From positions 83,368,207 to 83,432,206 of the forward strand of contig NC_050098.1 in assembly GCF_902167145.1 (NCBI RefSeq): a stretch of DNA of 64,000 bases, given 5' to 3'. This document shows, piece after piece, positions 46,105 to 56,588 of the stretch (its first letter is position 1; each line of letters begins with the position of its first letter). The stretch comes from Zea mays (lineage: Eukaryota > Streptophyta > Magnoliopsida > Poales > Poaceae). A program made the position numbers and the translations under genes. The notes under the pieces were generated by a model, which saw nothing but the letters and a program-made list of their open reading frames with translations, did no database searches and had not been told where the DNA came from.

Positions 46105-48164
46105 ATGGTCAATACCAAGATAGGAGGAGGTGTTGATCAACCTACACACATTCGTCAAAGAAAGGAAATAACTAATTCAAAACCATAGATGAATCCCCAA
46201 ACCCGGTGCCTGCTAGGTTGAAAGCGTTTTTTGCCGCCCAAAACCAGCTGCTGCAACAAATGTCCAATACCATGGATAACATGCAAGCCCAGCTCAACAA
46301 TAACCCCCAACACCCACACCCACCACCACCCAAAGTAAAGAAATGCGAGTTCATGAGCCATAGACCACCCACTTTTTCCAGCTCCCCAGACCCACCACAA
46401 GCTAATGACTGGCTAAAGTCCATGGAGAAGATGCTTAACATTGCCCAATGCACCGACAGGGATAAATTACTATATGCATTGGGTCGCCTCACTTCCCTGC
46501 TACTAAATGGTGTGTAGCACATGATGCCGCTAACATCATTACTTGGGCAAAATTCTCAACCAATTTCAGAAACTACCATATTTCTGCTGGTTTGATGAAG
46601 ATTAAGAAGGAGTTCCTTTCACTCAAGCCGGGAAGTATATCAGTGACCGAGTATAGAGACAAATTCACCCAATTATCCAGATATGCTCCTAAGGAAGTTG
46701 CAGATGATGAGAAAGTAGGAACTATTTCTGGAAGGATTGATGGGGCCACTCTAAAATCAACTGATGTCTCACTCATTCCCATCCTTCTAGAAACTTCTGG
46801 ACAAGGCCATAGCTCTAAAACACAAGCATGTTCAGCTAGGCAAGATGAAGAGGAAGGCTATCACCTAAGGTCAAGCAGAAAGCAACAGCTGCCCTCGCTA
46901 TGCTCCACCATAGGGAACCTTAGTTCGCTTGGGTGGTGTGCAGCAGTCATATCCACACCCTTCTCCGCGAACACTGCAATCCACACCCCAAACACCACAA
47001 CCTCGCCTAGAAGCCCCAGCAAATACTCCAGCAAAACCTACTAGCCAAAACACTACCCTAGTAAATTCTTGTTTCAAATGAGGTGAAGTTGGGCATTACA
47101 CCAATGTCTGTCCTAAGAGGAATGCAAGTACCCAGCTCGAGGCAGTAATATAACAAGCAGAATTAGACTCCATCCAACAACCACGGATGTAATATTGCTA
47201 GGGTTAATCAGATTAGTGCTAAAGCTATTGCTAATGGTTATAACATCATCATTAGTGTGTTACTCATTAATTCCATGCCAGCTTCCATAATATTCGATTC
47301 TGTAGCTTCGCATTCATTGATATCTGCCTGTTATGTTAATATGCATAGTCTACCTTTCATTATTATGTGTAGACCCATGGTAGTCATTACACCTAAAGAA
47401 CCTTTTGAAGCAACCTATATGATTCACAAGATAGATGTAACAATTGTGGGGAGAAAATTTTAGGCCATGCCTATAGTGTTAGAAGAGAGTAGCAAACTTA
47501 ATCATTGGTATGAACTAGTTAAAACAGTGGAAGGCAGTCATACATTGTGCTAGAGGAACTGTAGAGCTTACTAGTCCTGATGGTGATAGATTTGAGGTCA
47601 TAGTTTCCCCAACCCCATCCACTAAACTTGCTATCTACCAGATTGAGGGAAAGTTTGTGGGCGACCATATCGAAATTGTTAGAGAGTTCCTAGATGTTTT
47701 TCCAGAAGAGTTACCTAAAATGCCACCAGATAGAGAAGTGGAGTTCGTTATTGACCTCCTACCTGGAACTATCCCTATCTCAAAAAGACCCTACAGAATG
47801 TCCATAGACGAATTAAAAGAACTCAAGAAGGAGTTGAAAAGAGTTGTAGGAATCTGGATATATACGTTCTAGTTCCTCACCTTGGGGAGCACATATCCTA
47901 TTTGTTCAGAAGAAGGATGGTTCCTAAAGAATGTGCGTAGATTACCGGTCCCTCAATGAAGTAACCATAAAAAATAAATACCCCTTACTCTGTATTGAAG
48001 ATCTGTTCTACCAACTGAGAGGTGCCAGAGTCTTTTCCAAGATTGATCTCAGGTCCGGATATCATCAGATGAAGACCACGCCTTCTGATATTCCTAAAAC
48101 GTCTTTCTCTACCCGATATGGGCTATATGAGTTCATAGTCATGTCGTTTGGCTTGACCAGTGTG
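46105..48164 (+). pseudogene. gag-pol: Element H: degenerate chromovirus-like Gypsy gag-protease-RT, truncated
   Basis: Fragments in several frames. Gag: 46105 start, capsid region 46206-46517 and 46592-46750 (SVTEYRDKFTQLSRYAPKEV). A zinc knuckle near 47068-47110 has its second Cys codon replaced by TGA (47079-47081). Protease near 47257-47463 has FDSVASHS where DSGAS is expected. RT beginning at 47657-47872 and 47931-48160 ([27 protein letters not shown]) stops before the YxDD motif. Pol beyond that is missing. This is the oldest, most damaged coding remnant in the window. Confidence 0.8.
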
Positions 48165-48839
48165 TGATGGAACCTCCCAAAATATTAGGCCCACCTACAG
48201 CTATCCTTGTCCTAAGCACCTTAGACAGCCATGCAGATGTATCCAATAGATTGACAGGACCTGATTCTTGCATCTTCTTTAGCATCTCCCAAGAGCGCAT
48301 ATCCCATTTCATAAACATTACACATATCGATGTAAAAGCGGAAAGAGTTACAATAACTTAATTTTACATTGATAAGTTAAAGTAACAATGTAGAAAGAGT
48401 GTTTATTACAATATACGGGTTTGAGTGCTTCTACTTATTACATCACTGGAAGGTAGATACCTTTCATAAGTTCATACTTAATGTTCTTCCTCCTGCATGG
48501 GGAGGATCTTGGAACAGAAGCAGCAAAACTATGCAGGCTCTTCACCTACAACAACATGGGTTCGAAAACCCTGAGTACGAAGTGTACTTTTGCAAGTCTT
48601 ACCCGACTAAAAGAAATGTCTCAAGGATATGCTGGCCTTTAAAAGTTAAGGTAAGGTTTAGCAAGAACCAATGACTCAGTTTGCACAAAGCTTACTAAAG
48701 TTGGTCCTTATAAATTCTTTTTAATTGTCAAGTTGAGTGGTTTTTCTGAATCTAGATTTTCCTAATCTAGAACAAGAACTTGGTCTGCACTAGCCGTATT
48801 TTTAAACTTGAGTTTACTTGTCACTACGGTGTAGGTCAG
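48165..48839. other. Unclassified repeat fragment after truncated H
   Basis: Abrupt change of sequence at 48165 (TGATGGAACCTCCC). LTR-like in texture, possibly a piece of a minus-strand Gypsy LTR, but no second end or duplicated site is visible. No credible coding. Confidence 0.35.
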
Positions 48840-49556
48840 TGTAATACCCTAAATTTGGGGGTATAAAATTCTTCTCTAATGCCTACCAAATGCAGGTGTT
48901 ACCTCTGATTTCTCTCTCTAGACTTCTTCTCTCTCTCTTTTATTAGATCTATGTCTAGTTTATAGGGGATTAACTATTTATTTAATATAACAAAACCTAT
49001 TTGAGTCATGAAATGTTGCATCATGCTGAGCTTAAATTAGTCTTGTTTGATCCACATGTTTGAATTAGTTTGAATTTGAATTGGGATTGAATTTGATTTG
49101 AAATCCATAGAGAAAATAAAAAGAAAAGCATTTAGAAATTCCAGAAAAAGGAAAACCATATTCAGCCCAACAGGCCCAGTCCAGCCCAGCCAGGCCGCGC
49201 TCGCCCGCTTCGCCTGACAGGTGGGTCCCATGTGTCAGCGACGGCCCGCGTTCGTGCTCTCCCTCTCCCCCTCCCGCCGCCCGATGGGGGTAGCTTGTCG
49301 GCGCCAGTTTCTTCGCGTGCGCGCTGACTCCCCCTTGCTACCTGGTGGGTCCACCCTATCAACGTTGACTGCCCATTCGTGAGTCCGCTCTCACTGGTCC
49401 ACGGACCCCACCTGTCATCCTCTCCCCTTCCCTAACCTCCCGCCCGCGCACTCCACCGTTGACGCGCCAACGTCGCACGTTTTACAGCCACTCCCTCACT
49501 CGCCTGACCTCTTTTTGGAGCTTGCACCCACTCGCTCGCTCCCCTCGCTCAGTAGC
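48840..49556 (+). repeat. LTR F, 5' part
   Basis: Begins TGTAATACCCTAAATTTGG, the usual start of long Del/Tekay-type LTRs, and runs into a GC-rich promoter-like stretch (49140-49556). Cut by LTR G at 49557; the continuation is not found in the window. No purine tract precedes it, so it is probably a 5' or solo LTR. Confidence 0.55.
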
Positions 49557-50293
49557 TGTAACACCCCTGGTGTTGCGATAACTAAAATGTTGACATGTCA
49601 TCGTAAGCACTTGCATTATCTTGTTTGATATACCTAGAATGCATTCACTAGGTTAAACTTTTTCAAAAGTGTGATGTTGTGTGTTGGGTTTAGAGTTTAG
49701 TTTAAGGACTTGGCTAAAGTTAAACAGGAGTAGATCATCTCTCAAGCAAGTGATAAGTTGGTTTGAAGTCTTAGAGTGCTAAAGACAATACTTAGAACCG
49801 AGAGAAACTATGATTTCGGAGGTAGGTAAGTGGAAGAATTAATTGATGAACTGGATTGACCTTAAAAAAACCTTATGTGAGATTTGGAAACCTTGGTTGG
49901 AATTGTGGATAAACAAAACAACTCCTAAACCAGGGACACTTTGGACATGAGCTTCATATACTAGAGTTGGATTCGAGATTAAGGAGTCACTCATCTTTTA
50001 GGAGTATGGATTGAGTTGGTAAATCACTAGATGAGAAGGAATCACATTTGAAACTCTAAACTAGCCCAAAAGTGGAATTCAAAATTCAGTAAGGACTGGT
50101 TAAAAGTTCATATACCAAAGTTGTATACCTTGGAAAAGTGAATAATTTTCTTATTTGGAGATTCCCAAGTTGTGTGGAAGATTTTTGAGTTAAGTACAAA
50201 AATTCAGTTTTGGGTTCATTTTGGAATTGCTGAAAATATTATAAACTAGTCAACTTTGGGCCCTTGTAAGTTGTAACTTCTGATCTAGAACCA

Positions 50294-50306
50294 TTTTGAA
50301 GATGGT
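50294..50306. repeat. LINE target-site duplication, left copy (13 bp)
   Basis: TTTTGAAGATGGT, repeated exactly at 56576-56588 after the A-rich tail. Confidence 0.93.
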
Positions 50307-50329
50307 AGTTCACATGTCAATTAGCGGCC

Positions 50330-52810
50330 ATGCGGACGGAAACGTTTCCGCTCCCGCCCCGTCGGAACCCACCCCTTGGCGCTACCTCTCCCGCCGACGC
50401 CTCGATCCTTGCTCCCCACCACAGCCACACGGCGGCGCTTGCTCCAAGCCCGGCGGCCACCACTACTCTCTCCCCGGCGTCGGTGGGTTCTCCTTCGTTT
50501 CCTCTCCCTGGTGGGCGATCGTCTCTTCTGGGCGGGTCTTCTTCCCCTGTTGCCGCGCTGGTGAAGGGTGGGGAGCCGCCATCCTACAGAGACGTTCTGG
50601 TCTCTGCTCGCCCTTCCTCTGGCGCTGGTTCCTCCTCTGGTGATGGCGCTGGGGGCGGCTGGGTGAAGGTTGTGGGCCGCAGGGGGCGTCGTCTGTCCGC
50701 TGGTCAGAGCTTTCTCCAGACGAGGTCTACGTTCGTTCAGCGGCCGGTGCCTCGGGGCCTTCATCCCCCTGTGGATTTGCGTGGGAGGTGCTTCAACTGC
50801 TTCGCCTCCTCTCATCGGGCGGCGGCCTGTCGGAGTATCGTGCGGTGCTTTAACTGCCGGCTGCCTGGGCACCGCTTTCGCGTGTGCCCGCGCCGTGCGA
50901 CTGCACCTGCCCGTCCGCGGCGCGTTTCAGTGTGGAGGCCGGTTTCCAAGGGGCCCAGTGTTTCGCCGGTGCCGTCGTGCCACGCCATGGAGGTTGCTCC
51001 GCTGTCTGGTGGTTCGTCTGCTGTTGAGAAAGCGAGGAAGCGCACCCGCCGGGGTCAGAGAAAGCGGAAGAACGGTGCCGATGCAGGTGGTGATTCTGGC
51101 CTGCGATCGGTTGTGCCGCCGGTGGAGTCTGCCCATAATGTTTGCGTCCTCAAACGGTCTGGTAGAATTGATCGTGCTGAGGAGGGCCTTCGTCGCGCGC
51201 TGATTCTCACGGTTGTTGGTGAGGAGGGTCTTGGCTGCGCCTTGGAGATCAGAGATGCGCTGGCTTTGAAGTTTCAGCTTCAGGCAGAGTCGCTCCATCT
51301 CCGTCGTGCTGCGCCAAACTCATTCCTCTGTTTTTTCCCTTCGGTGGAAGTGGCTGAACAGATTATTCAAAATGGGCATTCGATTTTCGCGCCACCTTTC
51401 CGTCTGCATGTTAGGAGATGGTCTCGCCATGCTTTCGCTTCTGGTGGAGGTGCCTTGCCTGTGCTCGTCGACATTGAATTGCAAGGGATTCCTGCGCACC
51501 TTTGGGATTTGGAGACAGCAGAGCTTTTGCTTGGGGCTCACGGATTGGTTCAAGGTCTATCCACAGTTTCTTCAGAGGGAGTGGATTCTGCAGATATGAC
51601 TGCTTTCAGTGTGAGTTTTTGGTGCTTCTCACCTGAGGCTTTGCCGGTTGTTCTGTTTCTTCACGCCGTTGAGCCGCGCGTTGTTGTGGAGGCCGGGTCC
51701 TGGTTTCCGCGTACCATGGTGTTCAAGATTGCAGTGAAGGTTATTCGTTCTGGCGACATGTTTGGTGCTATCCAGCCCCCTCCTTCGTTGCCGGATTTGG
51801 GTGGGGATGATGGTGATCGGGATAATCACAGGCGGAGGCCACATTTGCACTATCACCCATCTCCTTCCGCTAGGGTCTCTGCGCTCTCTCGGCTTGGGCC
51901 GCGCGTCTCCTCGGCGGTGCCGGGTGGTGGTCCAGTCGATGCCATTTCTCCCCTGATGGTCGGGGTGGAGAGGATGGCGCCTGGGTCCACTCTGTCCCCT
52001 GGCTCGGTGATTTCCTTCCCAGTTGATGCCCATTCTTTCCCGGTTTTGGCGGTTGATGAGGTGGTTGCTCCTGGATCTCCTGACTCCACTGCCCAGAACG
52101 TGGAATGGGATCCAGTTGACGCCCATTCTCTCCCCTTGATCTCGGTGGATGGGATGGTGGCTCCTGGGGTTCTTGTTGACACTGTTGATTGTGGGCCTGA
52201 TGTTCAGTTGGGGTCTTCGGTCCTATCTATGACAGCTGACCCGCCTGGTTCTGATATTCAGGTGAATGATGTCCTTACAGGCAGTGTGACTATGATTGCT
52301 CAGTTTGGGATTTCTGTGCAAAGAATTATTTGGACTGTTGATCCCTTGAACAGAATGTCTTCGTTGTTGCTCAGTAAGATGCTTCATGGCTGGACAGATG
52401 CTTCTCCCTGCCTCAAGGTTTATTCCAGGAGAAAGAAGCTTGTTATAGAGCCAGTTCAGGATGAGGAGTGTGTGCTTTCTTCACAGCTGCTGGAGTTCAA
52501 GAATGATGTCACTGGTCCGATTAATAGTTTGCTGCCTCCTCCTCGAACCACCAATAGAAGGAGGAGGACTGTGCCTGCTAATTTCATTCCCAGGCGTAGC
52601 AGGAGGGTGGCCAAGTTTCCTCCAGAATTGGGTTCTAGTTCTGCTGCCCAGGTCTGTAGACAATTGGGTTTTTGTGATGAGATGGAGAACATCTCTCTTG
52701 ATGATGCTAACAGTTATGCAAGGTTATTCAAAAATGGGCTCTCTGGTAGCCATGTTGCTGCAGTTGCTGCGCTTTTTGGATGGCAGGTGCCTCTTGTGGG
52801 GCAGTGTTAG
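50330..52810 (+). CDS. LINE ORF1 protein (826 aa, RNA-binding)
   Basis: Nucleic-acid-binding partner in LINE particles. Pro/Ser/Gly-rich N-terminus, then two adjacent zinc knuckles at about residues 153-187 (CFNCFASSHRAAAC, CFNCRLPGHRFRVC), each C-X2-C-X4-H-X4-C. A basic segment (KRTRRGQRKRKN) follows, then a domain from about residue 285 to 410 resembling plant DUF4283/RRM-like LINE ORF1 domains (LHLRRAAPNSFLCFF, IELQGIPAHLWDLE). The C-terminal part contains repeated PVDAHSFPVL-type segments. ATG at 50330 is the first in frame. A long antisense ORF across the 5' end is a GC-rich shadow. Confidence 0.88.
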   Translation: MRTETFPLPPRRNPPLGATSPADASILAPHHSHTAALAPSPAATTTLSPASVGSPSFPLPGGRSSLLGGSSSPVAALVKGGEPPSYRDVLVSARPSSGAGSSSGDGAGGGWVKVVGRRGRRLSAGQSFLQTRSTFVQRPVPRGLHPPVDLRGRCFNCFASSHRAAACRSIVRCFNCRLPGHRFRVCPRRATAPARPRRVSVWRPVSKGPSVSPVPSCHAMEVAPLSGGSSAVEKARKRTRRGQRKRKNGADAGGDSGLRSVVPPVESAHNVCVLKRSGRIDRAEEGLRRALILTVVGEEGLGCALEIRDALALKFQLQAESLHLRRAAPNSFLCFFPSVEVAEQIIQNGHSIFAPPFRLHVRRWSRHAFASGGGALPVLVDIELQGIPAHLWDLETAELLLGAHGLVQGLSTVSSEGVDSADMTAFSVSFWCFSPEALPVVLFLHAVEPRVVVEAGSWFPRTMVFKIAVKVIRSGDMFGAIQPPPSLPDLGGDDGDRDNHRRRPHLHYHPSPSARVSALSRLGPRVSSAVPGGGPVDAISPLMVGVERMAPGSTLSPGSVISFPVDAHSFPVLAVDEVVAPGSPDSTAQNVEWDPVDAHSLPLISVDGMVAPGVLVDTVDCGPDVQLGSSVLSMTADPPGSDIQVNDVLTGSVTMIAQFGISVQRIIWTVDPLNRMSSLLLSKMLHGWTDASPCLKVYSRRKKLVIEPVQDEECVLSSQLLEFKNDVTGPINSLLPPPRTTNRRRRTVPANFIPRRSRRVAKFPPELGSSSAAQVCRQLGFCDEMENISLDDANSYARLFKNGLSGSHVAAVAALFGWQVPLVGQC

Positions 52811-52836
52811 GGCCTGTTGCTGGTGTATCTCATTAG

Positions 52837-55800
52837 GTGGATTTCTTTATGTCAATGATAGATCGCTGTTTTTTGTGTTGGAATGTGCGAGGCCTTAATG
52901 ACCGAGCAAAGAGGGATTCGGTTAAATCTATGGTGGTTGACCTTAGGCCTTCAATCATTTGTTTGCAGGAAACCAAATTAAGTATCGTTTCAGATTATGA
53001 TATACTCTCCATCCTTGGGGCTGGTTTCAGTAACTTTGTTTTTAAACCAGCTCAGGGTTCTAGGGGGGGAGTGCTGATTGCTTGGCGTGATGGTACTTTC
53101 TCCTCGGTTGCGTCTATTATAAAAGATTATTCGATCTCAGTTCAATTCCAGGATGAGTCTGGTGCTGCTTGGTGGTTTACTGGAGTGTATGGGCCTCATC
53201 AGGACAGTTTCAAACTTTCTTTCCTGCAAGAATTACGAGAAATCAGAGATGTTTGTATTGGACCATGGCTTTTATGTGGTGATTTTAATTTGATTTTCAA
53301 GCCCGAGGATAAGAATAATTCCAACATCAATAGGACTTTGATGGGTAATTTCAGGAGCCTAATTAACTCCATGGAGCTGAAAGAAATTCCTTTGATTGGC
53401 AGAAAATTTACTTGGTCGAACCAGAGACAGGATCCCACCCTTGTGAAGCTTGATCATGTTTTTTGCACTTCTAGTTGGGAGGATTTTTTCCCTGATTGTC
53501 TACTGTATAGCAACGCCTCTGTTTGCTCTGATCATTGCCCTTTAACTCTCAAATTTCGAGAGGATTGTAGAGGGAAGCGCAGATTTCATTTTGAAGGTTT
53601 CTGGCCCAAGCTCCCTGGTTTCAATGAGGTGGTGGCTGATTCATGGAATCAGCCAATGTTGGCAACCTGCCCTTTGGAAAGGCTGTCCCTAAAGCTCAGA
53701 AGGCTTGCTAAACAGCTGCAGTCATGGGGGCATAGAGAGGTGGGAAATGTGAGTAACCAGTTGGGTCTTGCTAGAGAGGTGATGCATAGGTTGGAATCAG
53801 CACAGGACTTTAGAGTTTTGTCAGAAGATGAGTTTTGGCTGATTGGAAAGCTGAAGCAACATTGTTTTGTTTATGCTTCTATGGAAAGAACAATTGCAAG
53901 ATTGAGGTCCAGGATTAAGTACCTAAAAGAGGGGGATGCAAATACTAAATTCTTTCATATGCAGGCTCGTTTCAGGAAGAAAAGAAATTTCATTTCATAT
54001 CTAGAAGATGAAGGTAGAGTGGTCTCTAACCATGAGGAGATGCAGGAGGTGCTAGATGGATTTTTTTCCGGTCTTTTGGGTGCTGATTTTCAGAGGCAAA
54101 GCACTATTAATTTGTCGAGTTGTCACAGAGAGGCCGTGGATCTCAGTGACCTTGAGTGCCCCTTCTCAGAGAAAGAGGTGTTGGACACAATTGCGTGCCT
54201 TCCGTCTGATAAGGCTCCTGGGCCTGATGGGTTTACAGGGAGGTTCTATAAATCTTGTTGGAGTATCATTAAGGTGGATCTGCTGGCGGCTCTGTCTATC
54301 ATACACCAGGGCAATTTTCAGAGATTGGGGCAACTGAATTCCTCCTACATTATTTTGATTCCTAAAAAGATGGATGCTTCGTCGGCTGGTGATTTCAGGC
54401 CAATTAGCCTAATTCATAGTGTTGCTAAATTGGTCACAAAATTACTCGCTAATCGTTTGGGCCCTCGTCTGCATGAATTGGTAGAAGCTAATCAAAGTGC
54501 TTTTATCAGAGGTAGATCGATTCATGATAATTTTATGTTGGTCCAACAATCGATTAAATCCCTTCACAAGAGAAAGGTTGACAGCCTGTTTCTGAAGCTT
54601 GACATTTCCAAGGCCTTTGACTCGGTATCGTGGGCTTTCCTTCTTGAAGTTTTATCTCACCTGGGTTTCGGTCCTATTTGGCGCAATTTGATTTCAAATC
54701 TGCTGGCTTCAGCTTCTACGCAAGTGTTATTAAATGGGTCTCCTGGAATCCATATTAAGCATCGGAGAGGTCTTCGTCAGGGAGACCCTCTCTCTCCTAT
54801 GCTGTTTGTGCTGATCATGGACGTGCTTAGCAGTCTATTTAGGGCTGCTGAATGTAGGGGATTGCTGCATAGTTTGGAAAGGGCAGGAGTCCGTAATAGG
54901 CTTTCTATCTACGCTGATGATGTGGTCCTGTTTGTTAAACCTATTGAGGAAGATCTGAAATGTGTTAGATTAATTCTGAATTGTTTTGGGTCAGCCTCTG
55001 GATTGGTTACCAATATGAATAAGAGTTATGCTATTCCTATCAGATGTGAGGAGCATGTGGTTCAAGAGGGTTGCAATGTGCTGAGGTGCAGTTTGGCCTC
55101 ATTTCCTTGCTCTTACTTGGGGCTGCCAATCTCAGACAGGAAGCTGAAGCGTAATGATCTTAAGATGTGGATAGATAAAATTGCAGACAGACTCCCTAAC
55201 TGGAAGGCTCGTTTATTGAACCTGGCCGGAAGGACAACATTGGTGCGGTTTGTCTTATCAGCCATCCCAATTTATCTCCTTATTGCAATTAAAATTCCCA
55301 AATGGGTTATTAAATCAATTGACAAGATTCGCAGAGGGTTTCTTTGGAAAGGGCGAAAGGAGGTGAATGGTGGAAGTTGTGCTGTTCCCTGGGAGAGTGT
55401 GACAAGGCCACTAAGTTTAGGGGGTCTTGGTGTTCCTAATTTGCAATTGATGAGTTGGGCACTGCAGGCTAAGTGGCTCTGGCTAGAGAAGACTGATCCA
55501 ACTCGGCCGTGGCTTGGTTTGTGTATCCCTGTGCAGCAGCAAGTTAGACAATTTTTTAATGCTTCGGTGATCTCTGTTGTTGGGAATGGGACCAATACTT
55601 TTTTCTGGTCAGACAGATGGCTGAATGGGCAGAGGATACAGGATTTTGCACCTGAAGTTGTTAATATGGTGAGCAGCAAGCCATTTAGTTCGAGAACTGT
55701 TGCTCAGGCGTTGCATAATGGGCAATGGGTTCGCGATATCACGAATCCTTTATCTTTGATTGGTCTACATCAGTATTTGCAGCTGTGGGATGCTTTAAGT

Positions 55801-56442
55801 GGAGTGGTGCTTAATCAGGAGGAGGACAGACATGTGTGGGTGCACTCGAGCTCTGGTGTTTTCTCTTCCAAATCTTGTTATTCGGCGTTGTTTATGGGAG
55901 CTATTATTTTCCAGCCATGGAAATGGGTGTGGAAGTCGTGGGCACCCCCCAAATGCAAATTTTTTGTTTGGCTGGCGATAAGGAATAAATGTTGGACTGC
56001 GGATAGACTTCAGAGGAAAGGATTACCTCACCCGGTGGTCTGTCCACTATGTGATCAAGAGCAGGAAACTATCTTGCACCTCTTGTGCTCTTGCAGTTTC
56101 GCTAGACAATTTTGGCATAATATATTTTCAGCTTTGAGGATGGGTCATCTTACGCCTACTAGGGAGGCGGGCTCTTTTGTGGATTGGTGGGGCAAGGTGC
56201 ATAGGAGGGTCCCCAAACATATCAGAAAAGGTTTCCATAGTCTCATTATCCTGGGGGCCTGGTGTTTATGGCTGCATCGCAATAGGGCGGTATTTGATGG
56301 TGTCAACCCGTCTTTAAGCACCATTCAGAGGCTTTTCTTGGATGAGGTGGAGTGCTGGTGTATGGCTGGTGCGAAGCAGCTCGAGAGTCTTGGGCTTCTG
56401 GCTGCATTTGCTAGGGGGGCTAGGGCTTTTCCTAGTGCATGA
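52837..56442 (+). CDS. LINE ORF2 protein (1201 aa, endonuclease-reverse transcriptase)
   Basis: Nicks target DNA and reverse-transcribes the LINE RNA in place. N-terminal APE-type endonuclease, about residues 1-240 (WNVRGLN, LQETKLS, GDFNLIF, SDHCPL). Reverse transcriptase about 455-740 (DKAPGPDGF, RPISLIHSVAKL, LFLKLDISKAFDSV, RQGDPLSPMLF, IYADDVVLF). C-terminal zf-RVT region near 1040-1100 (WLAIRNKCWTADRL, CPLCDQEQETILHLLCSC). Length is normal for plant L1 ORF2, and all visible catalytic motifs are intact. It overlaps neither ORF1 nor LTR sequence. Confidence 0.93.
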   Translation: MDFFMSMIDRCFLCWNVRGLNDRAKRDSVKSMVVDLRPSIICLQETKLSIVSDYDILSILGAGFSNFVFKPAQGSRGGVLIAWRDGTFSSVASIIKDYSISVQFQDESGAAWWFTGVYGPHQDSFKLSFLQELREIRDVCIGPWLLCGDFNLIFKPEDKNNSNINRTLMGNFRSLINSMELKEIPLIGRKFTWSNQRQDPTLVKLDHVFCTSSWEDFFPDCLLYSNASVCSDHCPLTLKFREDCRGKRRFHFEGFWPKLPGFNEVVADSWNQPMLATCPLERLSLKLRRLAKQLQSWGHREVGNVSNQLGLAREVMHRLESAQDFRVLSEDEFWLIGKLKQHCFVYASMERTIARLRSRIKYLKEGDANTKFFHMQARFRKKRNFISYLEDEGRVVSNHEEMQEVLDGFFSGLLGADFQRQSTINLSSCHREAVDLSDLECPFSEKEVLDTIACLPSDKAPGPDGFTGRFYKSCWSIIKVDLLAALSIIHQGNFQRLGQLNSSYIILIPKKMDASSAGDFRPISLIHSVAKLVTKLLANRLGPRLHELVEANQSAFIRGRSIHDNFMLVQQSIKSLHKRKVDSLFLKLDISKAFDSVSWAFLLEVLSHLGFGPIWRNLISNLLASASTQVLLNGSPGIHIKHRRGLRQGDPLSPMLFVLIMDVLSSLFRAAECRGLLHSLERAGVRNRLSIYADDVVLFVKPIEEDLKCVRLILNCFGSASGLVTNMNKSYAIPIRCEEHVVQEGCNVLRCSLASFPCSYLGLPISDRKLKRNDLKMWIDKIADRLPNWKARLLNLAGRTTLVRFVLSAIPIYLLIAIKIPKWVIKSIDKIRRGFLWKGRKEVNGGSCAVPWESVTRPLSLGGLGVPNLQLMSWALQAKWLWLEKTDPTRPWLGLCIPVQQQVRQFFNASVISVVGNGTNTFFWSDRWLNGQRIQDFAPEVVNMVSSKPFSSRTVAQALHNGQWVRDITNPLSLIGLHQYLQLWDALSGVVLNQEEDRHVWVHSSSGVFSSKSCYSALFMGAIIFQPWKWVWKSWAPPKCKFFVWLAIRNKCWTADRLQRKGLPHPVVCPLCDQEQETILHLLCSCSFARQFWHNIFSALRMGHLTPTREAGSFVDWWGKVHRRVPKHIRKGFHSLIILGAWCLWLHRNRAVFDGVNPSLSTIQRLFLDEVECWCMAGAKQLESLGLLAAFARGARAFPSA

Positions 56443-56534
56443 GGCTACACTGTTTTATTTTCTATGTATTTTTGCCTGTTAGGGCTTTGTACTTTGGTCC
56501 ATTTCGGACCTTTCTCTCTTTCAATATAATGACG

Positions 56535-56573
56535 CGCAGTTCTCCTGCGTGTTCGAGAAAAAAAAGAAAAAAA
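56535..56573 (+). other. LINE 3' hairpin and A-rich tail
   Basis: CGCAG-TTCTC-CTGCG (56535-56549) forms a 5-bp stem just before GTTCGAG and the A-rich tail. Such a 3' hairpin is a plausible recognition element for ORF2. Confidence 0.65.
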
Positions 56574-56588
56574 TTTTTTGAAGATGGT

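Larger units (their letters stand above)
50307..56575 (+). mobile_element. Full-length L1-type LINE with two open ORFs
   Basis: 6269 bp, flanked by the 13-bp duplication TTTTGAAGATGGT. Short 5' leader, ORF1 (50330-52810), 26-bp gap, ORF2 (52837-56442), 3' UTR ending in a small hairpin and A-rich tail (56558-56573). Both ORFs are free of stops, so it may be recently mobile. GC-rich 5' end. Inserted in LTR G. Confidence 0.93.

Noticed and set aside
48165..48839. Calling this stretch a complete solo LTR
   Set aside because: Only one possible end (TGATGG) is visible, with no matching CA end or duplicated target site.
50321..50872. 183-codon minus-strand ORF over the LINE 5' end
   Set aside because: Shadow of GC-rich ORF1; the opposite strand has zinc knuckles and a family domain.
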